In this document: positions 28,429 to 36,064 of the stretch, one piece after another
Layout: every line of letters begins with the position of its first letter
Numbering within the stretch: the stretch's first letter is position 1
Assembly (NCBI RefSeq): GCF_003410055.1
Contig: NZ_QUZK01000037.1
Location: forward strand, 62,001 to 126,000
Length of the DNA: 64,000 nucleotides
Reading direction: 5' to 3'
Origin: Wenzhouxiangella sediminis
Lineage (GTDB): Bacteria; Pseudomonadota; Gammaproteobacteria; Xanthomonadales; Wenzhouxiangellaceae
Program-made: the position numbers and the translations under genes
Notes under the pieces: model-generated
Seen by the model: the letters and a program-made list of their open reading frames with translations, nothing else
Database searches by the model: none
What the model was told of the DNA's origin: nothing

Positions 28429-29190
28429 TCAGCCGGCTGCCCGTTGCGGCCGGCTGCTCTCATCGAGATGCGCCAGTTCGCTCAGCGCCCGGCGATCGAC
28501 GATGCGCACGTTCTTGCCGCGCACGTGGATGACGCCGTCGCGCTGCAGGGCCGAGAGCGTGCGCGAGACCGTCTCGATGGTCAGGCCCAGATAGTTGGCG
28601 ATGTCGCGGCGGTCCATCGACAGGCGAAACAGGTCCGGGTCGAGCCCGCGACGCTCGAGGCGCCGCGACAGGCTGAGCAGGAACAGGGCCACGCGGGTCC
28701 TCGCGTCCAGCCGGCCCACGACCAGCAGCAGCCGGCGCGCCTCGGCCATTTCCTCGGCCAGCAGGCGCAGCATGACCTGGTTGAGCCGGGGGCTTTCGCC
28801 CAGCATCTTGTTGAAGTCATTGACCGGGATTTCGCACAGGCGGCATTCCTCCAGCGCGACGGCCGAGCCGGCGTGTTCACCGGTGGAGAAAGCGTCGAGG
28901 CCGATGACGTCGCCGGGCAGGTAGAAGCCGGTGACCAGCTCGTCGCCCTCGCGCGAGACCTGGTAGGCCTTGATCGATCCCGATCGCAGCACGGCCAGCT
29001 GGCGGGCCGACTGACCCCCATGGTGCAGGTGGGCGCTGCGGTGTACGCCCTGCCGGCGGCGAATCACGCCGTTGAGGCGTTCGCGCTCGTCCGGGTTGAT
29101 GTCCTGGGCGAAGCACAGGCTGAACAGCACGCAGTCGTTGCAGGAGTGCTCCTGGCCCGCCAGGTCGGTGCCTTCGCTGTTCGGGGGCAT
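28429..29190 (-). CDS. fnr: FNR-type oxygen-sensing regulator
   Basis: A 253-residue Crp/Fnr regulator with the four [4Fe-4S] cysteines of FNR: C17, C20 and C26 (CNDCVLFSLC) plus C119 (RLCEIP, matching E. coli C122). The recognition helix LTIETVSRTL keeps the Glu-Ser-Arg that reads TTGAT half-sites. AGGAG overlaps the hemN stop and sits five bases before the ATG, so hemN and fnr are one transcript. Perfect or near-perfect FNR dyads lie before hemN and ccoN in this window. The frame is open through hemN, but that is shadow sequence. Confidence 0.94.
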   Translation of the reverse strand: MPPNSEGTDLAGQEHSCNDCVLFSLCFAQDINPDERERLNGVIRRRQGVHRSAHLHHGGQSARQLAVLRSGSIKAYQVSREGDELVTGFYLPGDVIGLDAFSTGEHAGSAVALEECRLCEIPVNDFNKMLGESPRLNQVMLRLLAEEMAEARRLLLVVGRLDARTRVALFLLSLSRRLERRGLDPDLFRLSMDRRDIANYLGLTIETVSRTLSALQRDGVIHVRGKNVRIVDRRALSELAHLDESSRPQRAAG

Positions 29191-29198
29191 CACGTCTC

Positions 29199-30593
29199 CT
29201 AGACGATGCGCGAGAATCGGCCGCGCGACTGGCCGGCCGGCGCCAGGTAGGCGTCGAAGACCTTGGCAATGGCGCGCAGGAAGAGCAGGCCGTTGGCGGT
29301 GACCTCGAAGCCTTCCTCGTCGAATTCGATCAGACCGTCGTCGGCCAGCGGCTGCAGCCGCTCGATCTCGTCGGCAAAGTAGCGCCGGAAGACGAGCTGG
29401 TAGTCGCGCTCGATGTCGCGATAGACGAGCTGCCCGCTGCACATGATGCGCTCGATGATGTCGCCGCGCAGGCGGTCGTCTGTGTTGCGGGTCAGGCCGC
29501 GGGCGGTCGGCAGCCGTCCCTCGATCAGGGAAACGACCCAGTCTTCGAGCTTGCGGTGGTTTTGCGCGAAACTGTCGCCGACCTGGCTGATGGCGCTGGG
29601 ACCGAAGCTGATCAGGTCCAGTCCGCCGTGGGTCGAGTAACCCTGGAAGTTGCGCACCATGGTGCCGTTTCGCTTGGCCTTGACCAGGGAGTCTTCCGGC
29701 CGGGCGAAGTGGTCCATGCCGATGAACTCGTAACCGGCGTCGAGCAGGCGCGAGAGCGTGTTGCGGAACACCGCAAGCTTGGTCGCCGGCGTCGGCATCT
29801 GCTCGATGTCGATCTGGCGCTGGGCCTTGAACAGGTGCGGCAGGTGGGCGTAGTTGAACAGCGAAATGCGGTCGGGGTTCATGCTGATGATCGATTCGAC
29901 CGTGCGCGAGAAGCCCGTGGTGGTCTGCATCGGCAGGCCGTAGATCAGGTCCACGCTGATCGAGTCGAAGCCCACGCCGCGCGCCGCGCCGATGACCGAG
30001 CCGACCATGGCGGTGTCGTGCACGCGGTTGACCGCCTCCTGCACGTCCGGGTCGAGGTCCTGCACGCCCACCGAAATGCGGTTGAAGCCGATGTTCCTCA
30101 ATTCGCGGATGCCGGCCGGGTCGATGGTGCGCGGGTCGATTTCCAGGCCCAGCTCGGCGTCGGCGGCGAAGTGGAAGTGCGTTCGCAGCAGGGCCATGAG
30201 CTGGCGGATCTGGTCGGTGCGCAGGAAGGTCGGCGTACCGCCGCCGAGGTGCAGCTGGCGAACCGGCCGGTCGCGGTCGAAGCGCGGGGCGACCAGTCTG
30301 AGCTCCTTTTCCAGGTTGACCAGGAATTCCTGGCCGGCCGTGGTCGAGCGCGTGATCACGCGATTGCAGGCGCAGTAGAAGCACGGGCTGGTGCAGAAGG
30401 GCACGTGCACGTAGATCGACAGGTCGGCCGGGATCGGCAGTCGGTTGCTTTCGGCAATGGCGGCGTCGAAGTCGGCCGGGCCGAAGTCCTCGCTGAACTG
30501 CACGGCGGTGGGGTAGGAGGTGTAGCGGGGACCCTCGCCGCCGTATTTCTCGATCAGCTCGGCATCGAAGTTGGGGCGCATCAATTCGGACAT
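29199..30593 (-). CDS. hemN: Oxygen-independent coproporphyrinogen III dehydrogenase
   Basis: A 464-residue radical SAM enzyme with the cluster motif CTSPCFYCAC (CxxxCxxC), HLGGGTPTFL and GVQDLDPDVQEAVNR. It makes protoporphyrinogen IX without oxygen, in the cytoplasm, using S-adenosylmethionine. It is cotranscribed with fnr and has a class II FNR promoter upstream. In Pseudomonas-like genomes hemN lies next to the cbb3 accessory genes; here it is separated from them by 16 kb. Confidence 0.96.
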   Translation of the reverse strand: MSELMRPNFDAELIEKYGGEGPRYTSYPTAVQFSEDFGPADFDAAIAESNRLPIPADLSIYVHVPFCTSPCFYCACNRVITRSTTAGQEFLVNLEKELRLVAPRFDRDRPVRQLHLGGGTPTFLRTDQIRQLMALLRTHFHFAADAELGLEIDPRTIDPAGIRELRNIGFNRISVGVQDLDPDVQEAVNRVHDTAMVGSVIGAARGVGFDSISVDLIYGLPMQTTTGFSRTVESIISMNPDRISLFNYAHLPHLFKAQRQIDIEQMPTPATKLAVFRNTLSRLLDAGYEFIGMDHFARPEDSLVKAKRNGTMVRNFQGYSTHGGLDLISFGPSAISQVGDSFAQNHRKLEDWVVSLIEGRLPTARGLTRNTDDRLRGDIIERIMCSGQLVYRDIERDYQLVFRRYFADEIERLQPLADDGLIEFDEEGFEVTANGLLFLRAIAKVFDAYLAPAGQSRGRFSRIV

Positions 30594-30633
30594 GGTGTTT
30601 CTGCCGCAAGCGGTTGCATTGAATCTGGGCGCA

Positions 30634-30675
30634 AGATTAGTCCCGATGTGAAGGGGCCGACTTGACCATCGTCAA
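30634..30675 (-). promoter_or_regulatory. FNR-dependent promoter of hemN-fnr
   Basis: TTGACCATCGTCAA (30662-30675) is a perfect TTGAC-N4-GTCAA dyad. A -10 box TAATCT lies on the minus strand at 30639-30634, which predicts a start at 30627. The dyad centre is then at -41.5, the exact class II FNR position. The predicted leader is 34 bases. The same dyad lies 96 bases before the divergent S9 peptidase gene. Confidence 0.8.
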
Positions 30676-30770
30676 AAAGGTCCAATTCCCCCGGAAGGAG
30701 CGGTTGCTTTCGCACGCCGCGCTTCTGGTACATTCGATCGCTGCATCCAAACCGATTTCGGAGTCCGCTT

Positions 30771-33257
30771 GTGATTCGTTCCTGCCTGCTTGCGTTCACG
30801 CTCCTGCTGCTCTTGCCCTCCCCGGCCTCGCTGGCGGAAGAAGACAAACCTGAACCGATGGCCGTCGACGAAGTCCTCGCGCTCGGCCCCCTGCCGATCG
30901 CTGCCGATTTGATGGAGAAAGCCGGCCATGCCGACGGGCTGCGTCGTGCCCTGGTCGGCCAGCTCGGCGAGGGCGAACTGCCCCGACCCGGCCGCTCGGT
31001 CAGCGCGTTCGGCCGGGACAGCGAGTGGCGCTCGGTGTCGCCCGCGGCCCTGGCGTCGGAGCGGACGCTGCAACTGCTGTGGTTCCAGCTCGAGGCCGAG
31101 CGCTTCGTGCGAGGACACCTCACGGTCGAGGGGCTTCGCAACGCTGTCGTCTACGTCGACGGCAAGAAAGTCGACGGCGGCGCGGAGGGGCACGCGCTGG
31201 ATCTGCGCAACGGCAGCCACGAGGTCTGGGTCGTTCACGAGGGCGCCGCCGAGGACGGCGAGCCCGCGCTGGCCTGGCAGGGTCGTTCGGACATCGACCG
31301 CGTGGGTGCGCATACGCGTCCCCAGCGTCGCGTGTCGGCCCAGCGCCTGACCAACGCCGAGACGGTCGGTGACCTGGCCATCTCGCCGGACGGGCGCTAC
31401 CTGGCGCTGGCTTACGAGCGGCGCGACGAGCCGGCCGACGCCGACATCCGCCGACTCGAGATCCGCGACTTGCAGACCGACCGAATCGTGCGCCAGTGGA
31501 CGGCCGACCGGCCGGCCGCGCTGGCCTGGAGCCCCGACGGCTCGAAGCTGGCCGTCCAGACCGGCGACAGCCTGTGGCTGCACGATCGCGAGACCGGCCA
31601 GGCCCGCGCCCTGCTGCTCGAGCACGAGGGCATCGGTGCCTGGCGCTGGCACCCGGACTCCGACTCTATCCTGTTCGGCTGGACCAGGAAGGACGAGACC
31701 GAGACCGACAAGCGCCGCCGCCTGCGTGCGCTCGAGGACCGCTGGGCCGGCTTTCGCGATCTCAGCCAGCTCTACCAGGTCGACGTGGCCAGCGGCATCG
31801 TTCGCGCGCTGACGGCCGAAGAGCGCTCGGTGAGCCTCCACGATGTCGTCGACGGACGGGCGCTGCTTTCCCAGTACGTGGTCGACTACAGCGAGCCGCC
31901 GCACAGCATGACCCGCGTGTTCGAGCTCGACCTGGAAGACGGCGAGCAGCGCGACATCGCCCGCCTGCGCTCGTTCAACGCCATCCGCTATGCCGACGAC
32001 GGCTACTGGCTGCTGGCCGGCCCGGCGCTGTCGATCGGCGATGGCGACGTCACGCCGGAGGGCGTCATTCCCAACGACTACGACACGCAGCTCTACCACC
32101 TGTCCGTCGACGGCACCGAGGCGATCAGCTTCAGCCGCGACTTCGACCCGGCCTTCAGCGGCATCGAGCGCCTGGCCGACGGCAACCTGCTCCTGAGCGC
32201 CGTCAGCGGCGAGGAGTCGGTGCTGGTCTATTTCGACCGCGACGCGGAGCGCCTTCGCGTGGTCGACAGCGGCCTGAGCGTCGTCGAGTCCTTCGTCGCC
32301 TCGCGCACCTCGCCGCCGACAGTCGTTGCGCGCGGCACCGACGCCGACGCCCCCCAGCGCGTGCATCGCGTGGGCCTCGACGGCGACAACGAGGTGCTGG
32401 TCGATACCCGCGAATCGGCCTATGCCGACGTGGTGCTCGGCGAAGTCCGCGACTGGTCCTTCACCAACGCCGAGGGCGTCGAGATCGACGGGCGCTACTA
32501 CCTGCCGCCGGACTTCGATGCCGAAGGCGACTACCCGCTGATCGTCTACTACTACGGCGGAACGGTTCCCGTGAATCGCCAGTTCACCGGCCGCTATCCC
32601 TTCAACCTCTGGGCCGCCCACGGCTACGTGATCTACGTCGTCCAGCCGCGCGGCGCCATCGGCTACGGCCAGGATTTCTCTGCCCGGCACGTCAACGCCT
32701 GGGGTGACTACGCGGCCGACGACATCATCGAGGGCACGCGCCAGTTCGTCGCCGCTCACGACTTCGTCAGCGAGGAGCGCATCGGCAACATCGGCGCCAG
32801 CTACGGCGGTTTCATGACCATGTACCTGGCCACGAAGACCGACCTTTTCGCCGCCTCGATCTCGCACGCCGGCATCAGCGCGCTGACCAGCTACTGGGGC
32901 GAAGGCTGGTGGGGGTACGGCTATTCGGGCGTGGCCAGTCGGGGCAGCTTCCCCTGGAACAATCGCGAGCTCTACGTCGAGCACAGCCCGGTCTACAACG
33001 CCGACAAGGTCACCACGCCCATGCTGCTGCTCCACGGCGAAGCTGATACCAACGTACCGGTCGGCGAGAGCGACAACATGTTCACCGCGCTCAAGCTGCT
33101 CGGCCGCGAAGTCGAGATGGTCGAGTTCCCCGGCCAGGATCACTGGATCCTCGACCGTGAACAGCGCTACGTGTGGTGGGACAGCATCCTCGCCTGGTAC
33201 GACCGCTGGCTCAAGGACGAACCCGAATGGTGGCAAAACCTGTATCCGGAGTCGTAG
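30771..33257 (+). CDS. Exported S9 family prolyl oligopeptidase/dipeptidyl peptidase
   Basis: An 828-residue protein starting at GTG with a signal peptide (IRSCLLAFTLLLLLPSPASLA). The N-terminal two thirds form a beta-propeller-like region (LAISPDGRYLALAYE, LAWSPDGSKLAVQ); the C-terminal hydrolase holds GASYGGFMTMY (nucleophile Ser), LLLHGEADTNVP (Asp) and FPGQDHWILD (His). It should cleave peptides outside the cytoplasm. It diverges from hemN. Confidence 0.92.
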   Translation: MIRSCLLAFTLLLLLPSPASLAEEDKPEPMAVDEVLALGPLPIAADLMEKAGHADGLRRALVGQLGEGELPRPGRSVSAFGRDSEWRSVSPAALASERTLQLLWFQLEAERFVRGHLTVEGLRNAVVYVDGKKVDGGAEGHALDLRNGSHEVWVVHEGAAEDGEPALAWQGRSDIDRVGAHTRPQRRVSAQRLTNAETVGDLAISPDGRYLALAYERRDEPADADIRRLEIRDLQTDRIVRQWTADRPAALAWSPDGSKLAVQTGDSLWLHDRETGQARALLLEHEGIGAWRWHPDSDSILFGWTRKDETETDKRRRLRALEDRWAGFRDLSQLYQVDVASGIVRALTAEERSVSLHDVVDGRALLSQYVVDYSEPPHSMTRVFELDLEDGEQRDIARLRSFNAIRYADDGYWLLAGPALSIGDGDVTPEGVIPNDYDTQLYHLSVDGTEAISFSRDFDPAFSGIERLADGNLLLSAVSGEESVLVYFDRDAERLRVVDSGLSVVESFVASRTSPPTVVARGTDADAPQRVHRVGLDGDNEVLVDTRESAYADVVLGEVRDWSFTNAEGVEIDGRYYLPPDFDAEGDYPLIVYYYGGTVPVNRQFTGRYPFNLWAAHGYVIYVVQPRGAIGYGQDFSARHVNAWGDYAADDIIEGTRQFVAAHDFVSEERIGNIGASYGGFMTMYLATKTDLFAASISHAGISALTSYWGEGWWGYGYSGVASRGSFPWNNRELYVEHSPVYNADKVTTPMLLLHGEADTNVPVGESDNMFTALKLLGREVEMVEFPGQDHWILDREQRYVWWDSILAWYDRWLKDEPEWWQNLYPES

Positions 33258-33267
33258 ATGTCGTGTA

Positions 33268-33558
33268 TTGACTCACGCAGAGCCGCGGGGATCGCGGAGT
33301 CCGCAGAGAAGAGCAAAACCATTAAAACGCAAAGACGCGAAGACGCAAAGTAAAAGGCATAACCTATAACCACGGAAGGCACGGAATGGCACGGAAAGGA
33401 TTGCCAAGAGAATTCTTAATTCCGTGCGGTTCCGCGTCTTCCGTGGTTTCAATGTTCTTGGTTTTTTCTTCGCGTCTTTGCGTCTTTGCGTTTCAAAGAT
33501 TTCGATTTTGACTTTCTCTGCGCACGCTCAGACCTCCGCGGCTCTGCGAGAGACTCAA
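33268..33558. repeat. Large imperfect palindromic repeat block
   Basis: Between the S9 gene and the export cluster is a 538-bp gap (33258-33795). Its first part is an imperfect inverted repeat of about 290 bp. The left arm carries CGCAGAGCCGCGG, CGCAAAGACGC units and CACGGAA units; the right arm carries the complements in reverse order, ending in CCGCGGCTCTGCG. A related structure lies at 47765-47950. I see no protein-coding gene in it. The rest of the gap holds the orphan direct repeat, two dyads and the sigma-54 promoter listed separately. Confidence 0.8.
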
Positions 33559-33574
33559 TTCCAGGGCGTTCCTG

Positions 33575-33614
33575 GAGACACACTCGACGAGGAACTGCAT
33601 CCGGGGATGATCGA
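33575..33614 (+). repeat. Left copy of a 40-bp direct repeat flanking the export cluster
   Basis: This 40-base stretch matches 47031-47070 at 37 of 40 positions, with an uninterrupted 25-base identity (33578-33602 against 47034-47058). At the right-hand site it is the 3' end of the tauE-type gene (DHPWMQFLVECVS); read on the minus strand the left copy still spells DHPRMQFLVECVS but belongs to no gene. Confidence 0.85.
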
Positions 33615-33659
33615 GCGTGGTCGGTCGCCTGGTTCGGGCGCGAGTGTTCGGAATCGGGA

Positions 33660-33743
33660 TTGTGCATCCCACAAGCGAACAATTCCGCGTGGGCGGGCGA
33701 CGCCTTCATCGGGCAAGGCGCCCTGATAGCGCCTGATCTATCA
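33660..33743. promoter_or_regulatory. Two candidate activator dyads upstream of the sigma-54 promoter
   Basis: TTGTG-N5-CACAA (33660-33674) and TGATAG-N8-CTATCA (33724-33743) are perfect short dyads centred about 128 and 61 bases before the predicted start of the export cluster. Enhancer sites of NtrC-family activators commonly lie in this range. Either could also be chance. Confidence 0.35.
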
Positions 33744-33768
33744 ATGAGTTAACGCTCCGGTCGCGGTT

Positions 33769-33784
33769 TGGCACGCCGCGTGCT
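33769..33784 (+). promoter_or_regulatory. Sigma-54 (-24/-12) promoter of the export cluster
   Basis: TGGCACGCCGCGTGCT matches TGGCACG-N4-TTGCW with one mismatch, the same G-for-T change as the glnA promoter here. Standard spacing (C at -12 is 33783) predicts a start at 33795, one base before the adaptor ATG at 33796. Confidence 0.75.
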
Positions 33785-33795
33785 TATGGGTGTGC

Positions 33796-35049
33796 ATGGA
33801 TATCGCACGCCCCGAACTCAAACACCGCAAGCGCGTCAAGCGCCTGATCTGGATCGCCGCCGGCCTCGTCGCCCTGGTGATCGTTGCCGTGGCCCTGGCC
33901 TCGCTCGAGCCTGCCGCGCCGAGCGTGGATCGCGCTGCCGTCTGGACGGACACCGTCGAGCGCGGCGAAATGCTGCGCCAGGTGCGCGGTCCCGGCGTGC
34001 TGGTGCCGCGGGAAATCCGCTGGGTGGCTGCCACGACCGAGGCTCGCGTCGACCGGGTTCTCGCCAAGCCGGGCGCAATCGTCGAGCCGGACACCATCCT
34101 CGTCGAGATGAGTAACCCCGAGTTGGCGCAGCAGGTGCGCGAGGCCAACTCCGAATTGGTTGCCGCCGAAGCGGACTATGCCGCCCTGGAGGTGCGCCTG
34201 CAAAGCCAGGTGCTCGATCAGCGCGCGACCATGGCCCAGGTGCGTTCGGATGCGCGTGGTGCCCGACTGCAGGCCGAGGCCGAAGCCCAGCTGGTCGAGC
34301 AGGGCATCCTGCCGCGCATCCAGTACCAGCGCTCGCTACTCGATGCCGACCAGCTCGAGGAGCGACTGGCGATCGAGGAGGAGCGTTCGGCCCAGTTCAG
34401 GGATTCGGTCGAGGCCCAGCTTCGTGCCGCCCGGGCCCGTATCGACCAGCTCGAGAACGTCGTGGAGTTGCGCCGGCAGCAGCTGGGCAACCTCACCGTA
34501 CGCGCCGGCATCAACGGCGTGCTGCAGGAGCTCAGCGTCGAGGAAGGGCAGCGCCTGACGCCGGGGCAGAACATCGCCCGCGTGGCGCGGCCCGACACCC
34601 TGATCGCCGAGCTGCGTATCGCCGAAACCCAGGCCAAGGATGTGCAGCTCGAGCAATCGGTGGAAGTCGATACGCGCAACGGCGTGGTCGCCGGCCGGGT
34701 GATGCGCATCGATCCGCGCGTGGCCAACGGCACCGTCCAGGTCGACGTGGAGCTGACCGGTGAACTGCCGCCGGGCGCGCGGCCCGACCTGTCGGTCGAC
34801 GGCACGATCCTGATCGAGAAACTGGAAGACGTGCTCTTCGTCGGCCGGCCGGCCTATGGCCAGCCCGAGAGCACGGTGCGCCTGTTCCGTGTCGATCCAC
34901 AGACGCAGACCGCCGTCCGTGTGCCGGTGGAACTCGGCCGCAGCTCGGTCAACGTTATCGAGGTGCGACAGGGCCTGCAGGTCGGCGACACCGTGATCCT
35001 GTCCGACACGTCCGCCTGGGACGAATACGACCGGATTCGCCTGGAATGA
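33796..35049 (+). CDS. Periplasmic adaptor subunit (HlyD/MacA type)
   Basis: A 417-residue membrane fusion protein: a basic cytoplasmic start, one membrane helix (about 17-36), a lipoyl-like half (EMLRQVRGPGVLVPREIRWV), a long coiled coil (about 110-225), and beta-barrel parts (ELRIAETQAKDVQLEQSVEV). It should link an inner-membrane ABC exporter to an outer-membrane channel; no TolC-type gene is in the window. The ATG at 33796 is the only sensible start ahead of the membrane helix (a GTG at 33790 would lie before the predicted transcript start). The sigma-54 promoter implies nearly leaderless translation. Confidence 0.9.
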   Translation: MDIARPELKHRKRVKRLIWIAAGLVALVIVAVALASLEPAAPSVDRAAVWTDTVERGEMLRQVRGPGVLVPREIRWVAATTEARVDRVLAKPGAIVEPDTILVEMSNPELAQQVREANSELVAAEADYAALEVRLQSQVLDQRATMAQVRSDARGARLQAEAEAQLVEQGILPRIQYQRSLLDADQLEERLAIEEERSAQFRDSVEAQLRAARARIDQLENVVELRRQQLGNLTVRAGINGVLQELSVEEGQRLTPGQNIARVARPDTLIAELRIAETQAKDVQLEQSVEVDTRNGVVAGRVMRIDPRVANGTVQVDVELTGELPPGARPDLSVDGTILIEKLEDVLFVGRPAYGQPESTVRLFRVDPQTQTAVRVPVELGRSSVNVIEVRQGLQVGDTVILSDTSAWDEYDRIRLE

Positions 35050-35059
35050 GGCCGCGCCG

Positions 35060-35170
35060 ATGTCGCTCTCCCTTCTCATCGATGTCTACGGCTGCCTTAA
35101 CTGCCTGGCGGCGCACGCCTGGGCCCTGGCGATACCGGTGGTGCTTGGCGCCATCCGCCAGCGCAGGTGA
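35060..35170 (+). CDS. Possible 36-residue hydrophobic peptide
   Basis: A small open frame starts 11 bases after the adaptor stop. GAGG (35048-35051) stands eight bases before its ATG. The peptide has a CLNC pair, a hydrophobic core (about residues 15-31) and a basic end (IRQRR). It could be a small membrane subunit, or just chance coding capacity in a 160-bp gap. I know of no homologue. Confidence 0.35.
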   Translation: MSLSLLIDVYGCLNCLAAHAWALAIPVVLGAIRQRR

Positions 35171-35209
35171 GCGAAGTCCGATTCTCTTTCTACGTATGGA
35201 ACGCATGAC

Positions 35210-35989
35210 ATGAACGACACCCAACGACCCCTGATCCAGCTTTCCGAAGTGACCAAGGTCTTCCTGACCGACGAGGTCGAGACCCACGCCCTTGGCGGCG
35301 TTCACCTCGAGGTCGGCGAAGGCGAGTACGTCTCGATCTCCGGACCGTCGGGTTGCGGCAAGTCGACGCTGCTGTCCATCCTGGGCCTGCTCGACACGCC
35401 CACAGGCGGCCGCTACGAGCTCAATGGCACGCCGGTGGAAAGCCTCAGTGCCGCCGACCGCGCCCATGTGCGCAATCGCGAGATCGGGTTCATCTTTCAG
35501 GCCTTCAACCTCATCGGCGACCTCAGTGTCTTCGAAAACGTCGAGCTTCCGCTGACCTACCGCGACGGCATCGGCAAGGCCGAGCGAAAACAGCGGGTGG
35601 TCGAAGCCCTGGAGCGCGTCGGCATGGCCCATCGCCTGAGACACTATCCCGCGCAGCTCTCCGGCGGCCAGCAGCAGCGCGTGGCCGTGGCCCGTGCCCT
35701 GGTCGGCAAGCCCTCGATCCTGCTCGCCGACGAGCCCACGGGCAACCTCGACTCGCGCAATGGCGAAGCGGTGATGGCGCTGCTCGACGAGCTCCATCGC
35801 GGCGGCGCGACGATCTGCATGGTCACCCACGACCCGCGCTACGCCGAGTTCGCCGAGCGCAAGATCCACCTCTTCGACGGACGGGTCGTCGACGAGGAAA
35901 CGCTCAACCGCCTGCGCGCCGAGGAAGAACAGCGCATCGAGGAGCAGATCGCCTCGCGCAAACCGGCCGCGGCCGATTCGGCGCCCTGA
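35210..35989 (+). CDS. ABC exporter ATPase 1 (MacB/LolD type)
   Basis: A 259-residue ATPase with every expected motif: Walker A GPSGCGKST (45-53), signature LSGGQQQRV, Walker B ILLADEPT, D-loop GNLDS with D181, and switch His in MVTHD. The family energises MacB/Lol-type mechanotransmission exporters. A charged C-terminal tail of about 35 residues (EEEQRIEEQIASRKPAA) is longer than usual. It is the likely partner of the three permeases that follow. Confidence 0.92.
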   Translation: MNDTQRPLIQLSEVTKVFLTDEVETHALGGVHLEVGEGEYVSISGPSGCGKSTLLSILGLLDTPTGGRYELNGTPVESLSAADRAHVRNREIGFIFQAFNLIGDLSVFENVELPLTYRDGIGKAERKQRVVEALERVGMAHRLRHYPAQLSGGQQQRVAVARALVGKPSILLADEPTGNLDSRNGEAVMALLDELHRGGATICMVTHDPRYAEFAERKIHLFDGRVVDEETLNRLRAEEEQRIEEQIASRKPAAADSAP

Positions 35990-36064
35990 CGCTCCCCGTG
36001 AGTTTCCCTGCTTCTCCCAACCGCCGCAGCCCACGGCCTGTACGCCGCTGACAGGAGCACTCGC

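Noticed and set aside
28429-30609. A continuous minus-strand frame that would fuse a long N-terminal extension to FNR
   Set aside because: The extension lies in another frame of hemN; the ATG at 29190 has a proper ribosome-binding site and gives normal FNR length.
33391-33406. TGGCACGG at 33388 as a further sigma-54 promoter
   Set aside because: The next TTGC is seven bases after the G instead of four, and the sequence is part of a CACGGAA micro-repeat.
33424-33752. Open frames of about 90-100 codons in the repeat-rich gap before the export cluster
   Set aside because: They translate palindromic micro-repeats and the orphan direct repeat; no ribosome-binding sites or domain features.
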